The notes: a model not told the origin generated them from the sequence alone. Positions 1-10,074 are shown, counted from the first letter of the stretch. The stretch: DNA of 64,000 nt from Thermoguttaceae bacterium (GCA_017434455.1 JAFRFG010000054.1:62001-126000); one strand, 5' to 3'. Program-made: numbers and translations.

Positions 1-1031
1 CCGGGGCCGATGGACACCGACCGGCGAACAGCCGTTTTCCCGGGGTGCTTTCCCTCGACCTCGCCGCGCTCGTTGACGGTATCGAACTGGCCGTCCTCAA
101 TGACATAGACAAAATGGCCATCGGCGTCGAACATCACCGCCGAGACCTTCACCGAGGGGAATTCCTCCCCCTCGACACTGGAAAGATGAACGGTACAAAG
201 ACCGCCGGGGTTGAGAATGCCATCGGGATTGGAGTAGGTAGCCCAAACGTAAATCGAGTCGGTTTTGGTCTTAATCTCGTTGTCGATAAAAGAAATTTCA
301 CCCTTCCCGTCATAGAACTCGCCGTTGGCCAGCTGAAGGGAAATATTCGCGCGTTTTTTCAACTCTTCCAAGTTGCCGTAATAGGTCGCGAAATCGTGTT
401 CACTCATCGAGAAGCGGACGTAGATCGGGTCGATCTGAACGACTTTGCACAGCGGGCCGCTCTGCTGGGTGATATAGTTTCCCTCGGTGTAATTGACACG
501 CCCCACACGGCCGGTGAGCATCGACTCGATGCGCGTGTAAGCCAGATCGTCCTGCGCGAGAATCAGTTTCGCCTCGGCGCCGAGAAGCTCGGCCTGAAGC
601 CCCTCCAGAGTACTGAGGGAGTTATCGACATCGTCTTCGGAGACCGACTTGGTGGCCAAAAGTTTCTTGTTTCGTTCGTAGGTATTGCTCGCGTAACGGA
701 CCTTCGCCTGGATCACCTCGATCGAGGATTGCGCGGCCTGAACGTTCGCCTTGTAACGGACATTCTCGATCTCGAAGAGGACATCCCCCTTGCGGACCAT
801 ATCCCCCTCTTTGAAGTTGATCTTCTCCAAGGTTCCCGAAACGCGGGCCAGGGCGGTCAGGGTTTGGATCGGGTCGAACAGACCGTTGTATTTCCGCTTG
901 ATTTCGGGACGGCGCGAGGTCACCTTTTCGACGGCGATTTTCGGCGGAGCGGACTGCATCTGAGCCGACGCGTTCATCGAAACACAGAGAATCATCGCCA
1001 CGCAGGCGGCAGCAATTTTTACTGTTTTCAT
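1..1031 (-). CDS. Periplasmic adaptor subunit (HlyD/AcrA family) of a tripartite efflux pump, 3' end outside the window
   Basis: The frame is open from an ATG at 1031 to the left edge of the window, so the C-terminus is missing (343 residues visible). Residues 1-23 form a signal peptide (MKTVKIAAACVAMILCVSM, then NASA). A biotinyl-lipoyl-like half motif follows at about 63-92 (RVSGTLEKINFKEGDMVRKG), then an alpha-helical hairpin at about 95-165 and a beta-barrel region starting at DPIYVRFSMSEHDF (201-214). This order is typical of RND-type membrane fusion proteins, which link an inner-membrane pump to an outer-membrane channel. GAGAG precedes the start by a short spacer. The pump gene probably lies beyond the window edge. 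The opposite-strand frame over the same DNA is a codon shadow. Confidence 0.88.
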   Translation of the reverse strand, partial: MKTVKIAAACVAMILCVSMNASAQMQSAPPKIAVEKVTSRRPEIKRKYNGLFDPIQTLTALARVSGTLEKINFKEGDMVRKGDVLFEIENVRYKANVQAAQSSIEVIQAKVRYASNTYERNKKLLATKSVSEDDVDNSLSTLEGLQAELLGAEAKLILAQDDLAYTRIESMLTGRVGRVNYTEGNYITQQSGPLCKVVQIDPIYVRFSMSEHDFATYYGNLEELKKRANISLQLANGEFYDGKGEISFIDNEIKTKTDSIYVWATYSNPDGILNPGGLCTVHLSSVEGEEFPSVKVSAVMFDADGHFVYVIEDGQFDTVNERGEVEGKHPGKTAVRRSVSIGP

Positions 1032-1090
1032 CGTATTTTCTCTCGTTAGATTGGTAAACCAAACGAAGTTTCGGATAGATTTAAGCGGTC

Positions 1091-1120
1091 ATTATATCAG
1101 AAGAGGGCGGTTAAGTACAA
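1091..1120 (-). promoter_or_regulatory. Sigma70-type promoter for the adaptor gene
   Basis: On the minus strand TTGTAC (1120-1115) and TATAAT (1096-1091) are separated by 18 bp. A start near 1084 would give a leader of about 50 nt before the ATG at 1031. The promoter sits just downstream of the groEL terminator, so the efflux gene appears to be transcribed separately from groEL. Confidence 0.65.
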
Positions 1121-1187
1121 GGCGGCTTTTCTTCACAAGGCCGGGGCGGTCAGAAAAAAGCGAAAGGAAGCGTTTCCCCGCGTGGAT

Positions 1188-1229
1188 AAAAAAAGCGCCC
1201 CGGCGCGAAAGGCACCGGGACGCTTTTTT
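1188..1229 (-). terminator. Rho-independent terminator of groEL
   Basis: AAAAAAGCG pairs with CGCTTTTTT and an inner CCCGG pairs with CCGGG around an unpaired apex. On the minus strand the hairpin ends in a run of seven T. It lies 35 nt past the groEL stop codon. Confidence 0.85.
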
Positions 1230-1263
1230 GGGTTTCAGACAAACGCGTTTCACCGCGGAAGGA

Positions 1264-2904
<1,641 letters not shown>

Positions 2905-2927
2905 TTATGTGGATCTTTTCACTTCCG

Positions 2928-2964
2928 CCGCCCCAGCGAGCCCCTCACACCCGCTTTGGGGCGG
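2928..2964 (-). other. Stem-loop in the groES-groEL intergenic region
   Basis: CCGCCCCA (2928-2935) pairs with TGGGGCGG (2957-2964). No T-run follows on the minus strand, so it is not a classical terminator. It could be an mRNA processing or stability element that changes the GroES:GroEL ratio. That role is inference only. Confidence 0.35.
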
Positions 2965-2999
2965 AACGAGGGCCTCTGGTGGGCACGCTTCCCCTCAAG

Positions 3000-3326
3000 T
3001 TACTTGATGACCGCCAGGATGTCGCTTTCGCGCATCAGAAGCAGCTGGTCGTCACCGAACTTGAACTCCTCCCCGGCGTAGGAGAGGAACAGAACACGGT
3101 CACCCTCTTTCACGGTGAAAGTACTGCGGGAACCGTCATCGAGAAGACGGCCGTCGCCGATCGAAACGATCGTTCCGCGGGCGGGCTTGTCTTTGGCGGA
3201 ATCCGGAAGATAGATACCGCCGGAGGTCTTCTCTTCGGACTCATCACGGCGAATCACCACGCGGTCACCCAGCGGCTGAAGCTTCATTCCACACTTGCAA
3301 GAATCCGATTTCGCTTTACTCATCAC
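3000..3326 (-). CDS. groES: Co-chaperonin GroES
   Basis: A 108-residue GroES, the heptameric lid of GroEL. The fold core starts at MKLQPLGDRVVIRRDES, the mobile loop is EEKTSGGIYLPDSA, and the C-terminal strand ends in LLLMRESDILAVIK. An N-terminal extension of about 13 residues (MMSKAKSDSCKCG) precedes the usual GroES start and carries a Cys-x-Cys pair. Translation could also begin at the second Met, or at the Met of MKLQPL, which would remove the extension. An AAAGGAACG ribosome-binding site lies just upstream of the first ATG, which favours the longer form. It is the first gene of the groES-groEL operon. Confidence 0.96.
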   Translation of the reverse strand: MMSKAKSDSCKCGMKLQPLGDRVVIRRDESEEKTSGGIYLPDSAKDKPARGTIVSIGDGRLLDDGSRSTFTVKEGDRVLFLSYAGEEFKFGDDQLLLMRESDILAVIK

Positions 3327-3634
3327 ACGTTCCTTTTGGGTTGTTCGTAGGTCTGTTGTATCGTTGTCGATTGGCTAACGATACGTTTTTGCTGGTTTTG
3401 CGCCCCGCGCCGAAAGGCGGAACGCGGCCTTTAAGTATCCGGGGTTTTAAGCAACTAACAGACCAAAGAAGGTGAAATCAGCAAAAACAGCAAAGTTTTT
3501 ACCGGTTTTAAGGCAAATATCTGTTTTCGCGGGAAGATAAAACCCCGTCGGCGTGTCATTCTGGCAGTTTTCCTGCCAACACCTCGGCCGCGGGGCAAGC
3601 GGGAAGAAAACCCGTTTTTTAAGGTCTCTTCCGC
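3327..3634. other. Gene-free stretch between groES and the small membrane protein gene
   Basis: It holds the inverted repeat at 3358-3384 and presumably the groES promoter, but I could not assign clear -35/-10 boxes. A small TGGCAG/CTGCCA hairpin lies near 3572-3588. No convincing coding sequence is present. An open frame running through here on the minus strand (3447-3830) overlaps the better-supported membrane protein in another frame. Confidence 0.5.
3358..3384. promoter_or_regulatory. Perfect 8-bp inverted repeat upstream of groES, candidate heat-shock operator
   Basis: GTATCGTT (3358-3365) and AACGATAC (3377-3384) are exact reverse complements separated by 11 nt, about 30 nt upstream of the groES start. 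The geometry resembles the CIRCE operator (9-N9-9) bound by HrcA, but the sequence is not CIRCE (TTAGCACTC-N9-GAGTGCTAA). The repeat may bind a different repressor. Confidence 0.4.
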
Positions 3635-3874
3635 CTACCGCTGGAGGTTCCTGAGATGATCGACCGCCAGCAGAAGAACGATCGCGGCTAAGTCGGTCCC
3701 CCACAGGGCCGTCACCACCAAAGAGGCGATACGCAGGAAACGTTCCCCGCCCAAGTCCCCCAGCGAACCGAGCACCGCGCCAAAAACAGAAAGAAGAACC
3801 GCCAGAATCGGCAAAATCACTGCCGCGCAAAGAAAACCGGCCAAGAAACGGCGGATATAGTCGGAGAAAGACAT
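3635..3874 (-). CDS. Small two-TM membrane protein of unknown function
   Basis: A 79-residue protein with two hydrophobic segments, at about residues 10-35 (FLAGFLCAAVILPILAVLLS) and 48-71 (IASLVVTALWGTDLAAIVLL). They are separated by a short glycine-rich polar loop, and the ends are basic. I do not recognise a family. Support for it being real comes from the strong hydrophobic pattern, from a good promoter upstream (3940-3968) and from the absence of a better frame. It stands alone between groES and a divergent hydrolase gene. Confidence 0.55.
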   Translation of the reverse strand: MSFSDYIRRFLAGFLCAAVILPILAVLLSVFGAVLGSLGDLGGERFLRIASLVVTALWGTDLAAIVLLLAVDHLRNLQR

Positions 3875-3875
3875 C

Positions 3876-3905
3876 TTGTAGAATACGATTATTACTCTAT
3901 ATAAT
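3876..3905 (+). promoter_or_regulatory. Promoter for the secreted alpha/beta hydrolase gene
   Basis: TTGTAG (3876-3881), an 18-bp spacer, then TATAAT (3900-3905). The predicted start near 3912 gives a 5' leader of about 136 nt before the ATG at 4048. Confidence 0.55.
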
Positions 3906-3939
3906 GGCGTAAAAATGGCCTTTCGGCTTGGATTGGTTT

Positions 3940-3968
3940 ATTATACCCTCACCGGTTCCGCCAATCAA
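3940..3968 (-). promoter_or_regulatory. Promoter for the small membrane protein gene
   Basis: On the minus strand TTGATT (3968-3963), a 17-bp spacer and TATAAT (3945-3940). Its predicted start near 3933 lies downstream (on the plus strand) of the predicted plus-strand start near 3912. The two transcripts would therefore overlap at their 5' ends. Confidence 0.6.
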
Positions 3969-4047
3969 CCCGACTTCACCATTTTAAAGCACTCGCCGTT
4001 TTCGCTGTGACGACACGCCGAAAAACGGTTCATCGACGGGGTAGGAT

Positions 4048-6420
4048 ATGCCGAGACACGCGCTGACCGGTCTGCTGTTATTTGCCGCCTTGGGACTTTT
4101 TGCCCTCCCCCGGCTTTGGTCCGCATCTTCTTTAGTGACCTTAAAAGACGGCCGTGTTCTCTCGGGGGCGGTGGCCCAGATCGAGTCGGTCGCGTTCGAC
4201 CCGAACGCCAAGCGCGGCCGAGACGAGGTTCCTCACGAGCGAATCGTGGTGATCGACGACACCCTTCGCCAAACCTACGTCGGCAAGACGTTCGTCCTCG
4301 ATATTCAGCCCGACGACATCGGCGCCTCGCTGGAGGTATTCAAATTCCATCAGCCGACCGGGCACGCGCACCAGCCGCTGGCGTCGATCGGCTCGTTCCG
4401 CGCCTCGGCGGTCGACTTCGACGAGTTCGGCCGGCGAATCGTCGAACTGGGAGGGATCCCCGTCGTCCAGGGGATCACCGAGATCTCCCCGCGGGCGATC
4501 CACGCCGAGGGAATCTCCGAGGGGATCGATATGCGGATATCCCCCCACAACTTCCGGCGCGAGACCCTAACGCGGCTGATCAAGCGGGGAATCAACCCCC
4601 AGTCGCTCGACGACCGGCTGAGGATCTATCAGTTCTACGTTCAGGCGGAGCTGTTCGACGAAGCGGCCGAGGAGATGGAGGAAATCATCAATGATTTCCG
4701 CGATGATAAAGAAAACAGCGACCGCCTGGCCGTGGGACTGAGAATGATCCGTCAGCTGGCGGCCGATCGGCTCATCTCCGAACTGGAAATGCGGCGTTTG
4801 GCCGGTCAGCACCGCAATGTCCGCGCTCTTTTGACCGCCTTCGACGAACAGGGGGTCGCCTTCGAAAAGACCCAGACAATCAAAAGGATGGCCCAGGACT
4901 GCCAGGCGGAGGACCAGCGCTGCGCGGATGTCGTCTCGCAGCTGAAAGAACTTCTCGAGTCCCTCGAGAACGAGGAACTCAAAGAACAGGCCCGTCCGAT
5001 CGTCGAGGAGATCGCCAAAGAGCTCAATCCGAATACGCTGGAGCGTTTCTCGGAATACGATCTGTCCAGAAACGACCCTTCCCTCAACAGTGAGTCGCGC
5101 CTGGCGCTGGCCCTTTCGGGGTGGATCGGCGGAAATATCGGAACCGACACGCGCCTGGAGATCGCCGTGTCGATGTACCGGGTTCGCAAACTGATCCGCC
5201 GCTACCTGCTCGATCAGACCGACGCGGGACGCCAGGAGATTTGGGAGTCGCTCCAAACCGAAGAGGCCTCGACCCCCGAGCGGGTCGCCAGAATCCTCCA
5301 ACTGATGAAACCTCCCCTCCCCACGAAGGCCGGAAGCAAAGAGACCCCGGGAGAGTACGCGCTGGAGACCGGCTCCTTCGAAAGCGGACGGACGATTCAC
5401 TATCTCGTCCAGCTCCCCCCGGAATACGACCCGAACAGAAAATACCCGCTGGTGGTGACGCTCCACGGCGAAAACACCACGCCCGCCCAGCAGCTCGACT
5501 GGTGGGCGGGGATGCGCAAAAACGACGACTCTCACGCCCGGCTCGGGCAGGCAGGCCGTTTCGGCTATATCGTGCTGGCCCCCGAGTGGGCCAGCGGCGA
5601 TGAACGTGTGTGGGACTACTCCCCCAAGCAGAGCGCCGCGGTCCTCTACTCGCTGCGCGACGCGCTTCAGCGCTTTTCGATCGATACCGACCGTATTTTT
5701 CTGTCCGGACATTCCGCGGGAGGGACAGGTACCTGGGACCTGGGAATCGCCCATCCCGACCTGTGGGCGGGGATTATCCCGATCTGCGGGGAGGCGGTCA
5801 AATACCCCCACTATCTTCGAAAGAACGCCGAATTCGTCCCGATCTACGGCGTCGGCGGGGAACTCGACGGCGGAAAACTCGCGCGCAGCAAGACGCTCCT
5901 CGACGAGGGGATGTCCCGCGCCTTCCCGTTCGATATGACGTTTGTCCTCTTCAAGGGGAGAGGGAACGAACCGTTCTCGGACGAAATTATCCGGATCTTT
6001 CAGTGGATGCAGCTGCACCGCCGAAACGTCGCCCCGAACACAGAACGAACCGTCTGGTCGATGCGCCCGTGGGACAACGCGTTCTGGAACGTCGAACAGC
6101 TCGTGTTCCCCAGCAAGATGATGATTCTCCCCTTCGATTGGGTCGGGCCGATCTCCCACAACTTCTACGCGGCCGAAACACAATTTTTCAAGACCCAAAC
6201 GAACGTGATCCGCGTCAAATCGAAATCCGCCACCGCCCGAATCGGGTTGTCGCCGGAGTATGTCGATTTCAACCAGCCGATCGAGGTGATGTTCAACGGA
6301 AAACGGATCACCCCGACCAGCGGGATCGTTCTGCCGGATGTCCGAGTCCAGATCGAGGACGCGCGGACCCGCCGCGACCGCCAGCACCCCTTCTGGGCGA
6401 TTTTGGCGACAAAAAAATAA
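4048..6420 (+). CDS. Secreted alpha/beta hydrolase with a long N-terminal helical region
   Basis: A 790-residue protein with an N-terminal signal sequence (LTGLLLFAALGLFALPRLWS). A helical, TPR-like middle region spans about 160-430. An esterase/peptidase-type alpha/beta hydrolase domain spans about 445-670, with YPLVVTLHGENTTP as the oxyanion-side strand and the nucleophile elbow GHSAGG at 554-559 (Ser556). The place where related secreted hydrolases carry the catalytic His (GRGHE-type) reads GRGNEPF, with Asn640, so the triad may be incomplete. A beta-rich C-terminal segment follows. Substrate is unknown; outer-membrane or periplasmic location is inferred. The gene is monocistronic, convergent with holB. 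Confidence 0.75.
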   Translation: MPRHALTGLLLFAALGLFALPRLWSASSLVTLKDGRVLSGAVAQIESVAFDPNAKRGRDEVPHERIVVIDDTLRQTYVGKTFVLDIQPDDIGASLEVFKFHQPTGHAHQPLASIGSFRASAVDFDEFGRRIVELGGIPVVQGITEISPRAIHAEGISEGIDMRISPHNFRRETLTRLIKRGINPQSLDDRLRIYQFYVQAELFDEAAEEMEEIINDFRDDKENSDRLAVGLRMIRQLAADRLISELEMRRLAGQHRNVRALLTAFDEQGVAFEKTQTIKRMAQDCQAEDQRCADVVSQLKELLESLENEELKEQARPIVEEIAKELNPNTLERFSEYDLSRNDPSLNSESRLALALSGWIGGNIGTDTRLEIAVSMYRVRKLIRRYLLDQTDAGRQEIWESLQTEEASTPERVARILQLMKPPLPTKAGSKETPGEYALETGSFESGRTIHYLVQLPPEYDPNRKYPLVVTLHGENTTPAQQLDWWAGMRKNDDSHARLGQAGRFGYIVLAPEWASGDERVWDYSPKQSAAVLYSLRDALQRFSIDTDRIFLSGHSAGGTGTWDLGIAHPDLWAGIIPICGEAVKYPHYLRKNAEFVPIYGVGGELDGGKLARSKTLLDEGMSRAFPFDMTFVLFKGRGNEPFSDEIIRIFQWMQLHRRNVAPNTERTVWSMRPWDNAFWNVEQLVFPSKMMILPFDWVGPISHNFYAAETQFFKTQTNVIRVKSKSATARIGLSPEYVDFNQPIEVMFNGKRITPTSGIVLPDVRVQIEDARTRRDRQHPFWAILATKK

Positions 6421-6456
6421 GAACCCGCTTTTTTAAAATAAGTACCCGCCCTTAAG

Positions 6457-7590
6457 TTACCGGTGAATCGAGCGGTCGATATCGAAGGCCCACGATTCGA
6501 TAATTTGCGGCAAAAGGGCGTTGCGGTCAATCTGTTCGAGTGCCTGCAGCGTTCGGTCGCAGGCGTCCTCCAGCAGGCGCACGGCGCCGCTGATATCGGT
6601 GCCTTCACACCGGTGATACTTTCGGACTTGATCCCGCAGGAATTCCAAAGCCCAGGTCAGAAGAAGACGCAGCCGGGCACGCCGTTCGACGGGCTCTTTC
6701 CCCGCTTTCTCCACATCGGCCAAGACTTCCGCCGCCAGATCGACCGCTTCGGAGGCGTTCCCCCCGGAAGAGAAAAGCCACGACTTGAGGGATTCCTGAA
6801 GTTTACCGCGCTGCGCGGACAACCCCTCCCCCTGGATCTGCCGGGCCAGATTCACCGAGCCGCCGGCGACCAGAACGCTCTTGAGATCGTCGGCCGAAAG
6901 GGCGATTCCCTGGCGCGAGAGAACCTTTCCCAGCGCTTCCTCGTCGAGGGAAAAGCGAACCATTCGGCATCGCGATCGGATGGTCGGCAGCTGGCGGGCC
7001 GCGCTGGTCCCGATAAGGATCATCAGGGTGTTGGCGGGAGGTTCCTCGAGGGTCTTCAGCAGCGCGTTGGCTCCCTCCTGCGAGAAAAAGTCGGCGTCGT
7101 CGACCACCGCCACCAGGCGCCCGTTGAAGAAGGGGGTTCGGGAAAGATCATAGCACAGCCCCGAACGCATCCGCTCTTCTTTGGCGCCGACGAGCAACTC
7201 CATCGGGATCGTCGAACGGTCGGGGGGCCGGCAGACGAAGAAGAAATCGGGGTGGGCAGGGTTTTCGGCGGTATCGGACACGGTCTCGGCCGAGGATGCC
7301 TTTTTCTTTTTGCCTCCGGCGGGAAGCGCCTTTTGGCCGGCGGCGCCGAAACGCCGGCAGCTGCCGCACCGGCAGCAGGGGACAAATTGCTCGAGGGTAA
7401 ACGCTTCCCCAGCGGAAGGGACTTTTAAGTTTTGGCACAGCAGCGTCTTGGCCAGAGCGAAGGCGAACTTTTTCTTCCCGATCCCCTCCGGACCGAGAAA
7501 GAGGTAACTCCCCTCCAGCCGGCCTCGGGCAAAGGCGCGGGCGAAATTCTCCGCGATCTTGTCGTGGCCCTCGATCTCTTGCCAAGACAT
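6457..7590 (-). CDS. holB: DNA polymerase III delta' subunit (clamp loader)
   Basis: A 377-residue clamp-loader ATPase-fold protein of the kind that loads the sliding clamp on primed DNA. Evidence is the P-loop-like GPEGIGKKKFAFALAK near residue 33, the zinc-binding CCRCGSCRRF at about 72, the Walker B-like VVDDADFFSQEGANALLKT, and sensor 1 with MILIGTSAARQLPTIRSRC. The LLKTLEEPP segment is characteristic of DnaX/HolB proteins. An insert rich in Lys and Ala follows the zinc motif. It lies 26 nt downstream of the lactonase-like gene and is the last gene of a long minus-strand run. Confidence 0.9.
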   Translation of the reverse strand: MSWQEIEGHDKIAENFARAFARGRLEGSYLFLGPEGIGKKKFAFALAKTLLCQNLKVPSAGEAFTLEQFVPCCRCGSCRRFGAAGQKALPAGGKKKKASSAETVSDTAENPAHPDFFFVCRPPDRSTIPMELLVGAKEERMRSGLCYDLSRTPFFNGRLVAVVDDADFFSQEGANALLKTLEEPPANTLMILIGTSAARQLPTIRSRCRMVRFSLDEEALGKVLSRQGIALSADDLKSVLVAGGSVNLARQIQGEGLSAQRGKLQESLKSWLFSSGGNASEAVDLAAEVLADVEKAGKEPVERRARLRLLLTWALEFLRDQVRKYHRCEGTDISGAVRLLEDACDRTLQALEQIDRNALLPQIIESWAFDIDRSIHR

Positions 7591-7616
7591 AAGCTGCTGC
7601 GCCGATATAGTTTCGA

Positions 7617-8858
7617 TTACGGTTTCTCGATCAAGGCCATCGCGCAGGGCCAGCCGAGCTTCACGATGCCGTTGCCGGTCGCGGTTAAGGTCCCGTCGTC
7701 CGCGACATCGAAGGTCAGCATAGTACCGGTCCGCTTATTGGCGACGATCATGTGCGACATATCCCGATCGAAGCAGAAATAGCGGGGGGCGTTCCCTTGG
7801 GTCGGAACGTATTGCATGGGGGCCAAAGCCCGAACCCCGTCGCGCTCGACGATCTTAAACACGGCGATGGAATTGTGACCGCGGTTGGAGACGTAAACGG
7901 TCGTGCTGCCATCGGGATTCGCGCGCCAGGCGGTCTCGGCGGTGGAATTCATCAGCGTCAGCTGCGGGTCGGCGTCGACCTTGTCCTGACGCCAATGGAC
8001 CTTTCCGCGAAACTCCTCGGGAACGGTGAGCCAGGTCCCCCAATAGGTCAGGCCGTCGGAGCCCTTCCCGAACTGGAGCGTGAAGAACGAGACGGTGGAA
8101 TTGAGCTCATTGTTCACGAACACATCGAGCGTGCCGTCGTCCATCTGACGCCAGGCCAGGTGGCGGGAACCCCCACCGGCGGGGACGTAAAGAACCGGAA
8201 TATCCGGATCGTCGCTCACCTGCCCGGTTTCGGAATCGACCCGGGTGATGAAGACGCGGTCGGTCCCGAGATCGACGAGCATCAGGCGAAGGACACCGTC
8301 ACTGCAAGGAACAAAGTAGCAGGAATGGCCATACGGTTTGGTCTGGCGGTCCACCTCGGGGCCGGTCCCGCCAAAGGCGATGTTCGCGGTGATCTCACCG
8401 ATGCTTCCATCCTCGGCCAGACGATTGATTGCGAAATCGCCGCCGGTGTAATTGGCCGAGGCGAGCCACTTTCCGTCCGGGGAGACATCGATATGGGTAC
8501 AACCGACCCCGCCGTTCGACGTGCGGTTGATCAGCGTCAAGTCCCCCGTGGCGGCGTTGATCTTGAAGGCCGCCAGGTCGTCTTCCCCGTCGCAGCAGGT
8601 GTAGAGGACACTGCGATCGGGCGAAAGAGCGAAGAAGTTCGGGGAGCCGATCTCGGCGGCCAGGCGCGGGGTATCCATCTTTCCGGCGGCCTGGTCGTAC
8701 TGCCCCACATAGATCCCCTCCAGCCGGGAAATCCCCAGCTCTTTCATCGCTTCGTTCGGCTCGCTGCCGTACCCGCCAATGTAGAGCCAGTCGCCGGCCA
8801 TCGCCGCGCCGCAGGCGAACAGCACCGTCAGCGCGGCACAGATCATCGTCTTCTTCAT
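7617..8858 (-). CDS. Secreted lactonase-family seven-bladed beta-propeller protein
   Basis: A 413-residue protein counted from the ATG at 8858, which has GAGGGAG upstream. The open frame can be extended to a TTG at 8876, but that is less likely. A signal peptide (MKKTMICAALTVLFACGAAMA) is followed by repeated blades: YIGGYGS near the start, FFALSPDRSVLYTCC, HIDVSPDGKWLASANY, and a C-terminal PRYFCFDRDMSHMIVANKRT. This pattern is that of the 6-phosphogluconolactonase/3-carboxymuconate cyclase-like family. An exported member need not act in the pentose phosphate pathway, so the substrate is uncertain. It lies between the DHS-like gene and holB. Confidence 0.8.
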   Translation of the reverse strand: MKKTMICAALTVLFACGAAMAGDWLYIGGYGSEPNEAMKELGISRLEGIYVGQYDQAAGKMDTPRLAAEIGSPNFFALSPDRSVLYTCCDGEDDLAAFKINAATGDLTLINRTSNGGVGCTHIDVSPDGKWLASANYTGGDFAINRLAEDGSIGEITANIAFGGTGPEVDRQTKPYGHSCYFVPCSDGVLRLMLVDLGTDRVFITRVDSETGQVSDDPDIPVLYVPAGGGSRHLAWRQMDDGTLDVFVNNELNSTVSFFTLQFGKGSDGLTYWGTWLTVPEEFRGKVHWRQDKVDADPQLTLMNSTAETAWRANPDGSTTVYVSNRGHNSIAVFKIVERDGVRALAPMQYVPTQGNAPRYFCFDRDMSHMIVANKRTGTMLTFDVADDGTLTATGNGIVKLGWPCAMALIEKP

Positions 8859-8949
8859 CGCTTGTGTCTCCCTCAAAAAGTTTGTTGCTGTCGTTTTTCT
8901 TATGGTCCGCCGCCCCCATCGTCCATTGTATCGCGGCGCGGGTCGAATA

Positions 8950-10074
8950 TCAAGAAGATCGCGTCTGGTCCAGCCGCCTGAGGATCTCCAAAAGCCAGGA
9001 GCGGTTGTCGGCGCTGGTGTAGGTCATCTTCCCTCCCATCCGGCTGAACGTCTTGCAGAACCGCAGATAGTACGCCGGGTTGTCCTGAGGGGGTTCTCCC
9101 TGGGTGGTCCAATCCCAGGTGGAAGCGGCCAAGTCGACGACGTGGATATCAAAATCGGTGATCGACTCCCCGCGCTGACGGGCGAGGTTGCGCGACATCG
9201 AAAGGGATTTCTCAAAGATCATCGGCGACATCACCGCCGAGCCGACGGAAAGGTAGATGCCGTGCTCCAGCCGCGAGACCGAATCGGCGAAACAGAGGAA
9301 ATCCCGTTCGGCCGTTCGGCCGATCGCCGCGGGTTTGTTCATCGGGTGGGTGTAGATAATATCGTGCCCGATCATCGGGTGACAGGTAAAAGGGACACCG
9401 AGCCGCACGGCGGCCGCGGCCACGCTGTGCTCCGGGAACCGATGCGGAATCGGGATAAAACCCTCGTCGAGACGAAAATGCCGTTTTGTCTCAAGAAGGT
9501 CGGCGGCGGCCGCGGCCCGATCGGCCGAGGCGGCGTCCGCCCCTTCGTCGGCCGTCCGGCGTATCGTCTCGAACAGCTCGCCCTCGCCGGGGATCGTCAA
9601 TCCCCCTTCCTGAACCATCGTCCCGACCGACTGGCCGTAGCCCAAACCGCGGTAGGCGCCGATAATCAAAGCCAGATTGAGAAATTTCCCCGTCTCTTCC
9701 CAAATGCCGAACTGTCCCTCGGCGGTGTAGTGCTCGACGTTCTCCCCGGTCTGCCCCTGGAAGGCGAATTCCCAATCGTGAATGATCCCCGCGCCGTTGG
9801 TGGCCAGGTGGGTGACATCCCCCTTCTCCATCAAACGGATCAAAAGATCGGCCAGGCCGTTTTTGATCGAGTGAGCGCCGAAGACGAGCATTCGGGAGGC
9901 ACCCGCTTGCCGGGCGGAGAGTAGGCGGGAGACGATGCTTTGGATATCGCACAGCGCCTGTTCGGAAAGAGGGGCCGAAGGGCTGTTCGGCCGAACATTG
10001 TTGGCGACAGAGAGCTTATTTTTGCGCTCGGCAAGCGGTTTGACTTCCAGGGCGTCGCGGTTGAAATAACGCAT
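8950..10074 (-). CDS. Deoxyhypusine-synthase-like protein of unknown substrate
   Basis: A 374-residue cytosolic protein without signal or membrane segments. The core (MLVFGAHSIKNGLADLLIRL at about 62-81, then HLATNGAGIIHDWEFAFQG) resembles the bacterial deoxyhypusine-synthase-like group, an NAD-binding Rossmann-type family. True deoxyhypusine synthase moves an aminobutyl group from spermidine to eIF5A, and bacteria lack eIF5A. Some bacterial relatives act on free amines, so a polyamine-related reaction is plausible but not shown. I could not place the catalytic lysine of the eukaryotic enzyme with confidence. It sits 48 nt downstream of the U32 gene and 91 nt upstream of the lactonase-like gene. 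Confidence 0.6.
   Translation of the reverse strand: MRYFNRDALEVKPLAERKNKLSVANNVRPNSPSAPLSEQALCDIQSIVSRLLSARQAGASRMLVFGAHSIKNGLADLLIRLMEKGDVTHLATNGAGIIHDWEFAFQGQTGENVEHYTAEGQFGIWEETGKFLNLALIIGAYRGLGYGQSVGTMVQEGGLTIPGEGELFETIRRTADEGADAASADRAAAAADLLETKRHFRLDEGFIPIPHRFPEHSVAAAAVRLGVPFTCHPMIGHDIIYTHPMNKPAAIGRTAERDFLCFADSVSRLEHGIYLSVGSAVMSPMIFEKSLSMSRNLARQRGESITDFDIHVVDLAASTWDWTTQGEPPQDNPAYYLRFCKTFSRMGGKMTYTSADNRSWLLEILRRLDQTRSS

Noticed and set aside
45-1049. Long plus-strand frame opposite the efflux adaptor gene
   Set aside because: It is a shadow: the minus strand encodes a recognisable HlyD-like protein with signal peptide, and this frame lacks any motif.
3327-3440. CIRCE/HrcA operator upstream of groES
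   Set aside because: No TTAGCACTC-N9-GAGTGCTAA sequence; the inverted repeat present is different.
3447-3830. 127-codon minus-strand frame overlapping the small membrane protein
   Set aside because: A different frame of the same DNA with a mixed composition. The 79-residue membrane frame is better supported by promoter and hydrophobicity.
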